Assembly: GCF_005116465.1 (NCBI RefSeq)
Contig: NZ_SWBM01000005.1
Coordinates: forward strand, 225,703 to 289,702
Direction of reading: 5' to 3'
DNA length: 64,000 bases
Origin: Robertmurraya kyonggiensis
Lineage (GTDB): Bacteria; Bacillota; Bacilli; Bacillales; Cytobacillaceae
The translations under genes were made by a program, and so were the position numbers. Shown one piece after another: positions 42,720-52,644 of this stretch. Below the pieces are notes generated by a model. The model was given only the letters and a program-made list of their open reading frames with translations. It ran no database searches and was not told the DNA's origin. Each line of letters begins with the position of its first letter. Positions within the stretch are counted from its first letter, which is position 1.

Positions 42720-43835
42720 ATGCTTATTTATTTTATTCTACTCGTTACTATATTTTACTGCTTTTTCCTTTCGAGAATTACGATAATTAAGCATACCTCT
42801 GGCGGGGGAAATGAAATATTTGTTTCCCGAAGCAAATGGGTCCTCCTGATATGGTTTATCCTTCTCCTTGTCTTAGTTGCCTTTAAGGGGATGGAAGTTG
42901 GCGTCGATTACCCTATGTATTATGGTTTTTTTGTTCAAGAAAATTATCGTGAACTTCTAGAGCCGGGAATTAGTTTTTTATATGATTTAGCAGTAAAATA
43001 TGATAATTTTTATGTCTTTTCTATTCTTGTCTATTCATTATTTCTTCTGTTCATGTTTTATGGAATTAAGAAGAATACCCCGAACTATGTAATTAGTATC
43101 TTATTATTTGTCATTATGCACATTTATTACAATGCCTTTAATCAAATACGTCAATTATTAGCTGTTTCGATTGTATTTTGCTTTGTCCATTTTCTCACTT
43201 CTGGTAAAAAAATCGATAAACTCAAATATGTTTTTATTCTTTTATTAGCTCTATGGTTTCATAATAGTGCTATTTTTTTATTTATCCTCTTTTTTATGCC
43301 GAAGAAAAAATATAGTTCGAAGCTAGTGATTCCACTTTTTCTGATTACGATCGTTCTATATTTTATTCCAGGTTTTAAAAATCAAATAGGAGAGCTAATG
43401 ATCGCCATTTCAGGGTCCTATGGAGAGAAATATTCAAGCGGTTATAACTTTTTTGGCGTGAATAAGGAAAAAGGATTGTTGCAGTTAATTCCGGTGATCG
43501 TGCAAATGATATTCGTTGTAGTCTCTCTTTATATACCCAAGTTTAATAGAAAGTTAAACCTAAATGAAAAATTATATATTTTTAGCACGAACGCTGTCAT
43601 TATTAATCTTTGTCTCTATGCTCTTGCTGGAGTGGAAGCGGTAGATCGACTACAAATCTACTTTTCTAGCTTTAACATTTATTTTTATGCTTACTTAATA
43701 CATCTCCTAATAAATAGGAAAAAAATATTCGAGCAGTTTTTTGTTTTTCTCATCATTGCTTTTTGGATTTTGTATTACACATTGAGGTTATCGATCAATG
43801 TTCATGGCATTGTTCCGTATAACTTTTTTATTTAG
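42720..43835 (+). CDS. EpsG-family membrane protein, probable polysaccharide polymerase
   Basis: A 371-residue polytopic membrane protein with about ten helices and the EpsG-like features FKGMEVGVDYPMYYGFF near residue 55 and YYNAFNQIRQLLAVSIVFCF near residue 138 with the conserved Arg-Gln. Proteins of this type act as Wzy-like polymerases joining repeat units outside the membrane. The gene is visibly richer in A and T than the flanking chromosome. ATG at 42720 follows CTAGGAGAAGCTT. Confidence 0.82.
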   Translation: MLIYFILLVTIFYCFFLSRITIIKHTSGGGNEIFVSRSKWVLLIWFILLLVLVAFKGMEVGVDYPMYYGFFVQENYRELLEPGISFLYDLAVKYDNFYVFSILVYSLFLLFMFYGIKKNTPNYVISILLFVIMHIYYNAFNQIRQLLAVSIVFCFVHFLTSGKKIDKLKYVFILLLALWFHNSAIFLFILFFMPKKKYSSKLVIPLFLITIVLYFIPGFKNQIGELMIAISGSYGEKYSSGYNFFGVNKEKGLLQLIPVIVQMIFVVVSLYIPKFNRKLNLNEKLYIFSTNAVIINLCLYALAGVEAVDRLQIYFSSFNIYFYAYLIHLLINRKKIFEQFFVFLIIAFWILYYTLRLSINVHGIVPYNFFI

Positions 43836-43855
43836 AGCATGGTTAGGAGAATTTG

Positions 43856-44857
43856 ATGATGGATGGATTAAGTGTAGTCATTCCAATTTATAATGTGGAA
43901 AAATATATTACTCAATGTTTAACCTCGATTGTAGAAAGTCTTGGTACGTTCACAAATGTTCAAGTTATTCTTGTCGATGATGGATCCAAAGATGAGTCAG
44001 GAAAAATAGCTCAGAGCTTCGCTGCACAGTATGAACTGTTTTTGTATGCATTGAAAGAGAATGGTGGTTTATCAGATGCGAGGAATTTCGGTCTGAAATT
44101 TGTTAAATACTCCTATGTGACCTTCCTCGACAGTGATGATTATATTGCGGAAAATTATTTTTCAGAGATTTTTAATGCGTTAAAAAGCGAACCTGACATG
44201 GTTATTTTTGATTGGATGGATGTAGGGGATGATGATTATACGAATATTGTAAAAGGGATCGAAATTCCTGAGTACTTATGGACCGTACAACCAAGCGCAT
44301 GGAATAAAGTTTATAAAACAAAATTATTTGATAAGGTGGAATTTCCCAAGGGGAAGATTTATGAAGATGTGGGAACGACTTATAAGCTCCTTTCCTTTAT
44401 TGAAGATTACGTGTACATTAACAAACCTATATACAAATATCGTAAAAATAGACAAGGTAGTATTTTAACGACTATTTCTCCTAGGATTAATGATATTTAT
44501 GATGTGTTAGAAGATACCTATACATTTTACAAAAGAAATGGTGCTTTTTCGAAAAACGCAGAGGGGCTTTGTTATCAGTACGTCAAAATTTTGCTATGGC
44601 CCAATATGTATCGGCAGTTAAAGTACTACAAATTAAACTTTGTGGGTTTTTACAAAAAAATGAAAACTACAAGAGAGCTAATCTATCATTATTTTGCTGA
44701 TTGGAAAGAGAATCCCTATCTATTAACGAATACAAGCTATTTTTCGAATCGATTTGGGGACAGCTATATAAAGAAAATGGATCGATTAGGAGAAGGGTTT
44801 CTCATGACCGCAATTACAGTCGTCTTCCTAACGATTAGAAATATTAAGAAAAGATGA
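43856..44857 (+). CDS. Family 2 glycosyltransferase
   Basis: A 333-residue GT-A fold glycosyltransferase. The N-terminal LSVVIPIYNVEKYI, ILVDDGSKDES, ENGGLSDARNFGL and the metal-binding FLDSDDYI (near residue 97) are all present; the C-terminal third has two short helical segments. It should add one sugar to the lipid-linked repeat unit. ATG at 43856 follows GGTTAGGAGAATTTG. A frame codon TTG just before it is in the spacer. Donor and acceptor are unknown. Confidence 0.88.
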   Translation: MMDGLSVVIPIYNVEKYITQCLTSIVESLGTFTNVQVILVDDGSKDESGKIAQSFAAQYELFLYALKENGGLSDARNFGLKFVKYSYVTFLDSDDYIAENYFSEIFNALKSEPDMVIFDWMDVGDDDYTNIVKGIEIPEYLWTVQPSAWNKVYKTKLFDKVEFPKGKIYEDVGTTYKLLSFIEDYVYINKPIYKYRKNRQGSILTTISPRINDIYDVLEDTYTFYKRNGAFSKNAEGLCYQYVKILLWPNMYRQLKYYKLNFVGFYKKMKTTRELIYHYFADWKENPYLLTNTSYFSNRFGDSYIKKMDRLGEGFLMTAITVVFLTIRNIKKR

Positions 44858-44876
44858 AACGAGGTGTCTTCCACTG

Positions 44877-45992
44877 GTGAGAAAAAAATTGTTGTTTATT
44901 ATGCAAAGTCTTCAGGGTGGAGGGGCGGAGAGGGTAACGCTCGATGTAATCAAACACCTTGATAAAAGTCTCTTTGAACCGACTATATTGGTCGTCAACT
45001 ATTTCGGAGAATTAGTCTCAACTGTTCCGAAAGATATCAAGGTGATTCCAGTATTAAGAGAAAGGGAGAAGAGTTATTTTCACTTTTTCAAAGTAATTAG
45101 AACAGTTCTAAAGGCTGCAAAACAATCTGATTTAATCATTGGTACATTAGAGATGACTCCAACATACTTGGCATCTATTGTTTCGGTCTTGACGAAGAAA
45201 CCTGCGATTGGTTGGGTGCATATCGATGTGAAACAATATCCGAAAATAAATGCTCCAATTCATCGCTATCTTACTCGGAAATTGTACAAAAGGTTAAAAG
45301 TTGTCATTGCTGTTTCCGATGGGGCGAAAAAGTCATTTGAAGAAATGTTTCCCAATCTTCAGGTACGTGTTAAGCGTATTTACAATCCGATTCGTATAGA
45401 AGAAATAAGTCATTTGTTCTTGGAGCAACATGACCTTGAAGAAGTCAATGAACCTATTATTTTAGGTATTGGGAGGCTGACGGCCGCCAAGGGATTTGAC
45501 AACCTTATTAAAGCCCATAAATATTTGCTAGATCAGAAGATACCTAATCAGTTGATCATATTAGGAGAAGGTGACCAAAGAGCATCTCTAGAAACCTTAA
45601 TTGCTGAACTTCAAGTACAGAAAAGCGTAAGGCTAAAGGGATTCGTGAATAACCCATACAAATATTTACGTACAGCAAATGTCTTTGTATTAAGCTCCAG
45701 ATACGAAGGCTTTTCCTTAGTTGTGGCTGAAGCTTTGGCAGCAGGAATTCCAGTTGTGTCAACGAATTGTCAAAGTGGTCCTGCGGAGATCCTTGAGGAT
45801 GGAAAATATGGTCTCTTGTCTCCTCAAGATGATTATAAGGCATTAGGAAATAGAATACATGAAACGATAATGAGTGACTCGGAACAAAATAAACATGAAA
45901 GAATATTAAGGGCAAATGATTTTTCACTTCAAAAAATTATTCCAGAATATGAGTATTTATTTCGAACAATTTTAGAAGAAACTCCATCTTAA
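44877..45992 (+). CDS. Family 4 glycosyltransferase
   Basis: A 371-residue GT-B fold enzyme. N-terminal domain starts LLFIMQSLQGGGAERVTLDVIKHL; the C-terminal donor domain shows ILGIGRLTAAKGFDNLIKAH near 200, ILGEGDQRASLE, VFVLSSRYEGFSLVVAEALAAGIPVVSTNCQSGPAEIL (split near 272-305), the usual E-x7-E pattern. GTG start at 44877; its ribosome binding site GAGGTG is 13 bases upstream, somewhat long. Probably a retaining transferase in repeat-unit assembly. Confidence 0.9.
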   Translation: MRKKLLFIMQSLQGGGAERVTLDVIKHLDKSLFEPTILVVNYFGELVSTVPKDIKVIPVLREREKSYFHFFKVIRTVLKAAKQSDLIIGTLEMTPTYLASIVSVLTKKPAIGWVHIDVKQYPKINAPIHRYLTRKLYKRLKVVIAVSDGAKKSFEEMFPNLQVRVKRIYNPIRIEEISHLFLEQHDLEEVNEPIILGIGRLTAAKGFDNLIKAHKYLLDQKIPNQLIILGEGDQRASLETLIAELQVQKSVRLKGFVNNPYKYLRTANVFVLSSRYEGFSLVVAEALAAGIPVVSTNCQSGPAEILEDGKYGLLSPQDDYKALGNRIHETIMSDSEQNKHERILRANDFSLQKIIPEYEYLFRTILEETPS

Positions 45993-46060
45993 TTCCAACT
46001 CTTTAATAATAGTTTCTTGTATCAGATGGAAAATGAAGAAAAAGTGGGTGGTAATAAGTA

Positions 46061-47089
46061 ATGAATGACGTTAAGGTGAGTGTTATTATCCCAGTTTATA
46101 ATAACGAGAAATTCCTAAATAAATGTCTTGATAGTGTTCTAAATCAAACATTAAGTGATTGTGAAATTATCACTGTCAATGATGGTTCAATAGATGGAAG
46201 TCTTGATATTTTAAGAAATTATGAAAATTCTCATTCCGATATCGTCGTGATTGATCAAGAAAACGGTGGTTACTCGAATGCTGTGAATCGTGCATTGAGT
46301 GTTGCTACTGGAAACTATATCGCATTTGTTGACGCGGATGACTACATTGAACCCAAAATGTTAGAGACATTATACTATGAAGCTACCTTTCATGATTTAG
46401 ATGTCGTTTTGTGCAATTGGGATAGAGTGGACGTGAAGGGGAATTTCATAAATCACCATGATCACGTAGATTTTGATAACAAAATATTTACTAGTAGCGA
46501 AATCATACGCGAGTTTTTCTTAAATAAGAAAGAGCTTGTAGAAGCTTATTCGTGGAATAAATTAATGAAACGGAGTCTATTTCAGGATTTCCAAATCGAA
46601 TACCCTGATATTAGCTATGGAGATATACCTACTATTTTCAAAATATTAACAAAAATAAAAAAATGTAAGTACATTAATCAAACTTTTTATCATTACGTCC
46701 AGCATCATACCTCATTTTCCTTTTCAAAAAATGAAAAAAATGTAACCAGCTTTATTGAGGCAATTCATAGGGTAAAGGATGTATTGGAAGAAGAGAATCT
46801 ATTCGGTAAATATAGAAAAGAATATTTTATCTATACGAGTGGCTGCTTTTTAACTGAGTTTGGTGCTTGTTCTGAAGTTTTAAAAGAGTCAGATAAATTA
46901 AGAGAAACCTTTGAGAAAAATTTAAAGCCAATCACAATTCAGGAATTCATCAAATATAATCGTCCAATCGATTATGAATTATTGCTAAAGCTATTCTTAT
47001 ATAAAGCAGGATTACTGCGATTATGTATGGTTAGTTACCATAAAATAAAACCTATTTTTGAAGGGAAAAGAGTTGATAAATATGCATGA
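46061..47089 (+). CDS. Family 2 glycosyltransferase
   Basis: A 342-residue GT-A enzyme with VSVIIPVYNNEKFLNKCLDS, IITVNDGSIDGSL, QENGGYSNAVNRAL and AFVDADDYIEPKM near residue 88, followed by a C-terminal helical region with AYSWNKLMKRSLF. It resembles WcaA-type EPS transferases. ATG at 46061 follows GTGGGTGGTAATAAGTA. Its end overlaps the open frame of the aminotransferase gene. Confidence 0.88.
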   Translation: MNDVKVSVIIPVYNNEKFLNKCLDSVLNQTLSDCEIITVNDGSIDGSLDILRNYENSHSDIVVIDQENGGYSNAVNRALSVATGNYIAFVDADDYIEPKMLETLYYEATFHDLDVVLCNWDRVDVKGNFINHHDHVDFDNKIFTSSEIIREFFLNKKELVEAYSWNKLMKRSLFQDFQIEYPDISYGDIPTIFKILTKIKKCKYINQTFYHYVQHHTSFSFSKNEKNVTSFIEAIHRVKDVLEEENLFGKYRKEYFIYTSGCFLTEFGACSEVLKESDKLRETFEKNLKPITIQEFIKYNRPIDYELLLKLFLYKAGLLRLCMVSYHKIKPIFEGKRVDKYA

Positions 47090-48248
47090 GACTAGTGTGG
47101 TGTCACGTGCGATTCCAGCTTTAAAACAGCCAATTCATGTTACAAGTCCCCTACTTCCAGATATTCAGAATTTACATGTTAGATTAAGAGAAGTCTGGGA
47201 AAAGAAATGGGTAACAAATAACGGAGAGCAGCATCGACAATTAGAAGAAGCATTAAAGAACTATTTAGAGATTGATGAAATTTCGCTTTTTAATAATGGT
47301 ACTTTAGCTTTGGTACTTGGAATAAAAACTTTAGAGTTAACAGGGGAAGTAATTACAACGCCTTTTACCTTTCCTGCTACAGTTCAGGCTCTTGATTGGA
47401 ATGGGCTAACACCGATATTTTGTGATATTGAAAAAGATAGTTGGAATATTGATGCCTATAAAATTGAATCATTAATTACGGATAAAACTAGTGCTATTCT
47501 AGCTGTCCATGTATTTGGAAATCCGTGCAACGTTGTGAAAATACAGGAGATAGCGGAAAAATATCATCTGAAGGTGATTTATGACGGTGCTCATGCATTT
47601 GGAACAAAAATAAATAATAAGCCGATCAGTCGTTATGGCGATATGACGATGTTAAGTTTTCATGCAACGAAACTATTCAATACGATTGAAGGAGGCGCAC
47701 TGATCTTCAATGATCCTGCTTTGATAGAAAAGGTGAATAGTCTTAAAAACTTTGGTTTAGTGAGCCCAGAGGAAGTAAAATTCTCTGGACTAAACGCAAA
47801 GATGAACGAGATTCAAGCTAGTGTTGGACTCGAAGTATTAAAGATTATAGATGAAGAAAGAACAAAAAGGGACCATATACGACGTACGTATGAAAATGAA
47901 CTCGATGAAGTTCCAGGCATACGTATTGTTACAATGCATCACAAAGAAAGTAGTAGTTATCAGTATTTTGTTATTGAGATAAATGAAAATGAATTTGGTC
48001 GCTCTAGAGATTGGGTGCACGAAGAATTCAAAAACTATAATGTGTTTACGAGAAGATATTTTACACCCCTATGTAGTGATTTTGCATGGTATAGCCATTT
48101 ATCATCGGCACATAAGAAAAATTTACCACAGGCTTATAAAACGGTTTCGGAAACTCTTTCTATGCCTTTTTATGGAGGTCTAGAAAAAGAGGACGTCATT
48201 AGAATCTGTGAAATTTTAAAGAGCTTTTATTCGAAGGTTGTTCAGTAA
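47082..48248 (+). CDS. DegT/DnrJ/EryC1/StrS family sugar aminotransferase
   Basis: PLP-dependent nucleotide-sugar aminotransferase of 388 residues. [40 protein letters not shown] (split near 90-115), the cofactor Asp in [13 protein letters not shown] and the PLP lysine in [17 protein letters not shown] near residue 194 are all visible. The RfbA and RfbB genes follow and RfbC/RfbD are absent, so the likely substrate is dTDP-4-keto-6-deoxyglucose, giving a dTDP-amino-dideoxyhexose as VioA/DesI-type enzymes do; regiochemistry is inferred. Start ambiguous: ATG 47082 has a weak site, and TTG 47073 or 47058 are alternatives. Confidence 0.88.
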   Translation: MHETSVVSRAIPALKQPIHVTSPLLPDIQNLHVRLREVWEKKWVTNNGEQHRQLEEALKNYLEIDEISLFNNGTLALVLGIKTLELTGEVITTPFTFPATVQALDWNGLTPIFCDIEKDSWNIDAYKIESLITDKTSAILAVHVFGNPCNVVKIQEIAEKYHLKVIYDGAHAFGTKINNKPISRYGDMTMLSFHATKLFNTIEGGALIFNDPALIEKVNSLKNFGLVSPEEVKFSGLNAKMNEIQASVGLEVLKIIDEERTKRDHIRRTYENELDEVPGIRIVTMHHKESSSYQYFVIEINENEFGRSRDWVHEEFKNYNVFTRRYFTPLCSDFAWYSHLSSAHKKNLPQAYKTVSETLSMPFYGGLEKEDVIRICEILKSFYSKVVQ

Positions 48249-48283
48249 GTGGACGAGAAAAATTCTCAAAAGTGGGTGAGAGA

Positions 48284-49180
48284 TTGAAAGGGATTATTAT
48301 GGCAGGTGGCTCTGGTACTCGACTATATCCTCTTACAAAGGCTGTTTCAAAACAAATTTTACCGATCTATGATAAACCGATGATTTACTATCCTTTGTCT
48401 GTATTAATGCTCGCGGGAATTAGGGAAATTTTATTAATTTCGACCCCAAGAGATGTTGAGGTCTTTAAGAACCTATTAGGAGATGGAAAACACCTTGGAA
48501 TTAGCATTGAATATGCTATTCAAAACCATCCCAATGGATTGGCGGAAGCATTTATCATTGGAGAAAAATTTATTGATCATTCACCTGTTGCTTTAATTTT
48601 GGGGGATAATATCTTTTACGGAACTGATTTCGGAAATAAAGTACAAGAAGCTGCCTCTTTAATAAAAGGAGGCATTATTTTTGGTTGTTTTGTAAAAGAT
48701 CCGAGGGCCTATGGTGTTGTTGAAGTGGATGAGCATGATAATGCGATCTCTATTGAAGAAAAACCAGAGGAGCCAAAATCGTCGTATGCTGTACCTGGGC
48801 TATATTTCTTTGATTATCAAGTGGTAGAAATAGCAAAGAAGGTAACCCCTTCTACTAGAGGTGAACTGGAAATAACATCCGTCATAGAACAATATATCGC
48901 TAGAAGAGAGCTTAAAGTCGAACTGTTAGGAAGAGGCTTAGCATGGCTTGATACAGGAACGAACGAATCGTGGCTGGAAGCATGTAATTTTGTTGAAGCA
49001 GTTCAAAAGCGCCAGGGATTATATATCGCCTGCATTGAAGAAATCGCCTTTCGCAGAGGATATATTTCAAGACAGCAGCTACAGGATTTAGCATTTCCAT
49101 TAATGAAAACAAACTATGGAAAATATTTAATGGAAATTGCTAATAGTAAAAATTCTATGCCATTGCTCTATTCTTATTAG
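48284..49180 (+). CDS. rfbA: glucose-1-phosphate thymidylyltransferase
   Basis: Makes dTDP-glucose from dTTP and glucose-1-phosphate. The 298-residue product begins [17 protein letters not shown] and has [24 protein letters not shown] with the Mg-binding Asp, [18 protein letters not shown] and [19 protein letters not shown], all diagnostic. I chose the TTG at 48284, giving the family N terminus MKGII; the frame also opens at GTG 48272. It is followed by rfbB with a 21-base gap. The partner genes rfbC and rfbD are not in the window. Confidence 0.94.
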   Translation: MKGIIMAGGSGTRLYPLTKAVSKQILPIYDKPMIYYPLSVLMLAGIREILLISTPRDVEVFKNLLGDGKHLGISIEYAIQNHPNGLAEAFIIGEKFIDHSPVALILGDNIFYGTDFGNKVQEAASLIKGGIIFGCFVKDPRAYGVVEVDEHDNAISIEEKPEEPKSSYAVPGLYFFDYQVVEIAKKVTPSTRGELEITSVIEQYIARRELKVELLGRGLAWLDTGTNESWLEACNFVEAVQKRQGLYIACIEEIAFRRGYISRQQLQDLAFPLMKTNYGKYLMEIANSKNSMPLLYSY

Positions 49181-49201
49181 TTGTGGGGGTGAAATACGAA
49201 A

Positions 49202-50212
49202 ATGAATATTTTAGTTACCGGAGGAGCAGGATTTATCGGTTCAAATTTCATTAAATATATGCTGGCTAGATATGATTACAGGATCATTAATATTGATGCT
49301 TTAACCTATGCCGGTAATCTGGAAAATTTGAAAGATATTGAAACACATCAACGATATCATTTTGTAAAAGGGGACATTTGTGACAGAGGTTTAGTAGAAG
49401 AGTTATTTGAAAAATACAAGATTAATAGCGTTATTAACTTTGCAGCCCAATCACATGTAGATAGAAGTATTGAAGACCCGGAAATTTTCTTGAGAACGAA
49501 TGTTTTTGGGACTCAAATATTGTTGGAAGTATCGAAAGATAATTGGAAAACTGAAGTCGCTGCTTTTATGGATGGGGTTAGATTTATCCAAATTTCAACG
49601 GATGAAGTGTATGGAACATTGGGCAAAGATGGATATTTTACAGAGAGAACAAGTCTAGCTCCTAATAGTCCTTATTCCGCATCAAAGGCGGCTGCTGATT
49701 TTATGGTAAGAGCTTATTTTGAAACGTATGGCTTACCTATTAATATTACAAGATGTTCAAATAATTACGGACCATATCAGCATCCGGAAAAACTGATTCC
49801 ATTGACCATTAAAAATGCCATGATGGAAAAAGCTATTCCGATCTATGGGGATGGTAGACAAATAAGAGATTGGCTATATGTACTTGATCATTGTCGAGCC
49901 ATAGATATGATTTTACACAAGGGGAAATTGGGGGAGGTCTACAATATTGGTGGGAATAACGAAAAAATAAATGTGGAATTAGTCAAACTGATTCTTAGCT
50001 ATCTTGAAAAAAGTGAGGATCTACTATGCTATGTGCAGGATCGATTAGGGCATGACAGAAGATATGCAATAGACAATTTCAAAATAACGAATGAATTAGG
50101 TTGGAGACCACTTTATACATTTGAAGAGGGAATTAAAAGAACGATTGATTGGTATAAAGAGAACGCGGACTGGTTTGAAGATGCGAGTTCTTTTTCTTAT
50201 GTGTTTAAATAA
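49202..50212 (+). CDS. rfbB: dTDP-glucose 4,6-dehydratase
   Basis: Extended short-chain dehydrogenase (336 residues) converting dTDP-glucose to dTDP-4-keto-6-deoxyglucose using bound NAD+. N-terminal NILVTGGAGFIGSNFIKYM, FAAQSHVDRSIEDP, ISTDEVYGTLG with the catalytic Thr-Asp-Glu, PYSASKAAADFMVRAY with Tyr-x3-Lys near residue 161, and TRCSNNYGPYQHPEKLIPL are visible. The start has GTGGGGGTGAAATACGAAA. Together with rfbA and the upstream aminotransferase it forms an amino-sugar branch. Confidence 0.95.
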   Translation: MNILVTGGAGFIGSNFIKYMLARYDYRIINIDALTYAGNLENLKDIETHQRYHFVKGDICDRGLVEELFEKYKINSVINFAAQSHVDRSIEDPEIFLRTNVFGTQILLEVSKDNWKTEVAAFMDGVRFIQISTDEVYGTLGKDGYFTERTSLAPNSPYSASKAAADFMVRAYFETYGLPINITRCSNNYGPYQHPEKLIPLTIKNAMMEKAIPIYGDGRQIRDWLYVLDHCRAIDMILHKGKLGEVYNIGGNNEKINVELVKLILSYLEKSEDLLCYVQDRLGHDRRYAIDNFKITNELGWRPLYTFEEGIKRTIDWYKENADWFEDASSFSYVFK

Positions 50213-50255
50213 CCGGAAAAGGGAATAAATCTCTTATAGTTAGAAGGAAAACTTT

Positions 50256-51815
50256 ATGAAGAATAAAAAGCAACTTAGTGTCAATTTATTAGCAAATATT
50301 ATGTCATTTTCTATCGGTATTGGTGTAAGCTTCTTGCTTACTCCTTTTTTAATAAAACATATAGGAAAAGAGGCATTCGGATTTTATCCATTGGCTAATA
50401 ATTTTGTAGCTTATATTAATCTATTGGTAATAGCCTTAAACTCCATGGCTGCAAGATTTATTATGCTAGAAGTGATGAAAAAGGATTTTGCCAAAGCAAA
50501 TATTTATTTTAATTCAGTTTTTTTTTCCAATATCATCATGATTTGCTTACTATTCATTCCACTTTGTCTCATTGTATTTTTCATCGAAAGCTTCTTGGAT
50601 ATCCCAGTTGGCTTAGAAGGCGAGGTTAAAACCCTCTTTATTTTTATCTTTCTTACTTTCTTGATATCGGTTTTAGGTTCTGTCTTCAGTGTTGCTCCCA
50701 TTTCGATGAATAGAATCGATTTGGACTCTTATCAAAAAATTATTCAAAGTGGCTTGAGAGCAGTTTTGTTTATTGCTTTATTTGCACTGTTTGCTCCCTC
50801 CATCATATATGTAGGGATTGTTAGTTTTAGTGTAAGTGTGATTGGAAGTATTATTGCAATTTACTACACGAAGCGCTTATTACCAAAAATTCATCTTTCC
50901 TTTTCATATTTTAACAAAACTGTTGTTAAAGAGCTGTTAAGTTCTGGGGTCTGGGGCTCATTTAATCATTTAAGCGTTATTTTACTAACTGGTCTCGATC
51001 TCTTAATAGCGAATATTTTCTTTGGTGCGGCTAAGGCTGGAGAGTATTCGATTGCCCAGACTGTGCCAATCTTTATTGCCTCATTGATAGGAATGCTTGT
51101 TAGTGTATTTGTACCACCTTTAGCTGCAAGATTCGCCAAAAATGATGTGAATGGGTTAGTAAGTGAAATTAAATTTTCAAGTAAAGTACTAGGCATCTTA
51201 ATCAGCGTTCCGATTTCGGGCTTTATCGTTTTTGGTGATGTGTTTTATCGATTATGGGTGCCGAGTGAAGATGCAGATTACTTACACTTGTTATCGATCA
51301 TCATGATGGGTCCCTATCTTATAAATGGCTCTATTAATGTGTTATTTAATGTGAACACGATTTTAAACAAAGTCAAAGTGCCATCCATTATGCTGTTTGT
51401 AACTGGAATAATCAATGTTCCTCTCGTGTTTCTTTTGATCAATTTTACAAATCTTGGTTTGCTCGGAATCGCAATCTCAAGTACTAGTTTGAGTGTGATT
51501 CGAAACTCCATTTTTACTCCTATATACCCAGCTTTATGCTTAGGAAGAAAGTGGAGTACTTTCTATGGTTTAATCATTCGTAATCTCGGTGCAATGAGTT
51601 TATTGGTATTTCTTTTTTATTGTATTAAAGGGATCGTCCATATCAATCAGTGGACAGATTTAGTTGCAATTTCCTGCGCCTGTGCACTCATTGGTTACAT
51701 TACAAGCGTTCTTATCACGCTAAATAGACATGACTTACGTGGTATTAAGGAGATGCTTATAACGAAATTATTTAGAAAGGATCAAAGTAAAGGTGAATAT
51801 AAGAGAAGTATTTAA
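50256..51815 (+). CDS. Wzx-type oligosaccharide flippase (MATE/polysaccharide transporter)
   Basis: A 519-residue membrane protein with about 12-14 helices, of the polysaccharide biosynthesis/Wzx type: LLANIMSFSIGIGVSFLLTPFLIKHIGKEAFG (split near residues 10-42) is the typical N terminus. It should flip the undecaprenyl-linked repeat unit to the outer face before polymerisation by the EpsG-like protein. AT-rich. Its last 23 bases overlap the start of the next gene. Confidence 0.9.
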   Translation: MKNKKQLSVNLLANIMSFSIGIGVSFLLTPFLIKHIGKEAFGFYPLANNFVAYINLLVIALNSMAARFIMLEVMKKDFAKANIYFNSVFFSNIIMICLLFIPLCLIVFFIESFLDIPVGLEGEVKTLFIFIFLTFLISVLGSVFSVAPISMNRIDLDSYQKIIQSGLRAVLFIALFALFAPSIIYVGIVSFSVSVIGSIIAIYYTKRLLPKIHLSFSYFNKTVVKELLSSGVWGSFNHLSVILLTGLDLLIANIFFGAAKAGEYSIAQTVPIFIASLIGMLVSVFVPPLAARFAKNDVNGLVSEIKFSSKVLGILISVPISGFIVFGDVFYRLWVPSEDADYLHLLSIIMMGPYLINGSINVLFNVNTILNKVKVPSIMLFVTGIINVPLVFLLINFTNLGLLGIAISSTSLSVIRNSIFTPIYPALCLGRKWSTFYGLIIRNLGAMSLLVFLFYCIKGIVHINQWTDLVAISCACALIGYITSVLITLNRHDLRGIKEMLITKLFRKDQSKGEYKRSI

Positions 51816-52644
51816 GTCGATCCCTATTTTTAAAAAATTCTATCATTTCTTAGTGTTGATTAGTAGGAAAATAAGATTAGAATTCTATTATCGATCAAAT
51901 GACTGTACAAGGCTTAAGACTTTCCAAAACATTCATCATGAAGAAAGATGTTTTATTATTGGCAACGGTCCAAGCTTGAATGTGGAGGATTTAGATTTGC
52001 TTAAGAATGAAGTTACCTTTGCGGCCCATAGAATTTACAATATCTTTTCCGGGACTGAATGGCGTCCAACATATTACTTAGGGCAGGATTTTGTTTTACT
52101 CAAGGAGATCGAAGAACAAGCGAAGAAAGTAGAGGCCAAAAATAAATTTTTCCCTATTAATATAAAGTGGTTACATGATTTTAATATCGATGACGCAGTG
52201 TATTTTTATTTGAATTCTGAGGAATTTTCCACGCAACTACCTCGATTTAGCAAGAATGCTAGTAAGGAAGTCTATGAAGGTTACTCGGTTACGTATGCTG
52301 CCATTCAACTGGCTGTCTATATGGGCTTTAAGGAAATCTATCTTCTAGGGGTCGATTTCAATTATGCCCAGACAATTGATAATGAAGGAAACATCATCAT
52401 CCAAGAAGGTGTTAAGGACTATTTTTCAAATGATCACAATATAGGATTGAAACTACCTAATTTAGAGAAATCTTTCTTAGGTTTTTTGTCGGCCAAAAAT
52501 TTTGCAGAAGACGAGGGTGTATTAATTAGAAACGCTACTAGAGGTGGCAAGCTGGAAGTTTTTAAACGAATTCAGCTTGAAGAAGTTTTAAACATCGAAT
52601 ATCGAGAAATTTGGAATAAAAAGCAAAGGAGTTATCAAATTTGA
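51793..52644 (+). CDS. DUF115-like protein
   Basis: A 283-residue protein with the DUF115/MptE-like opening RCFIIGNGPSLNVEDLDLLKNE (residues 52-74 region), later FKEIYLLGVDFNYAQ near 185 and a C-terminal NATRGGKLEVF. DUF115-like Rossmann proteins occur in flagellin and surface-glycan loci, some linked to sugar acid or pterin chemistry; the activity is unknown. GTG start at 51793 inside the wzx 3' end suggests coupling. It is directly upstream of the KdsB-like gene (4-base overlap), and the aldolase two genes on has a C-terminal half with a similar LAPGKSI motif. Confidence 0.75.
   Translation: MNIREVFKSIPIFKKFYHFLVLISRKIRLEFYYRSNDCTRLKTFQNIHHEERCFIIGNGPSLNVEDLDLLKNEVTFAAHRIYNIFSGTEWRPTYYLGQDFVLLKEIEEQAKKVEAKNKFFPINIKWLHDFNIDDAVYFYLNSEEFSTQLPRFSKNASKEVYEGYSVTYAAIQLAVYMGFKEIYLLGVDFNYAQTIDNEGNIIIQEGVKDYFSNDHNIGLKLPNLEKSFLGFLSAKNFAEDEGVLIRNATRGGKLEVFKRIQLEEVLNIEYREIWNKKQRSYQI

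Noticed and set aside
45556..45927. 123-codon minus-strand ORF
   Set aside because: Antisense to the family 4 glycosyltransferase, whose motifs are clear; no start signals.
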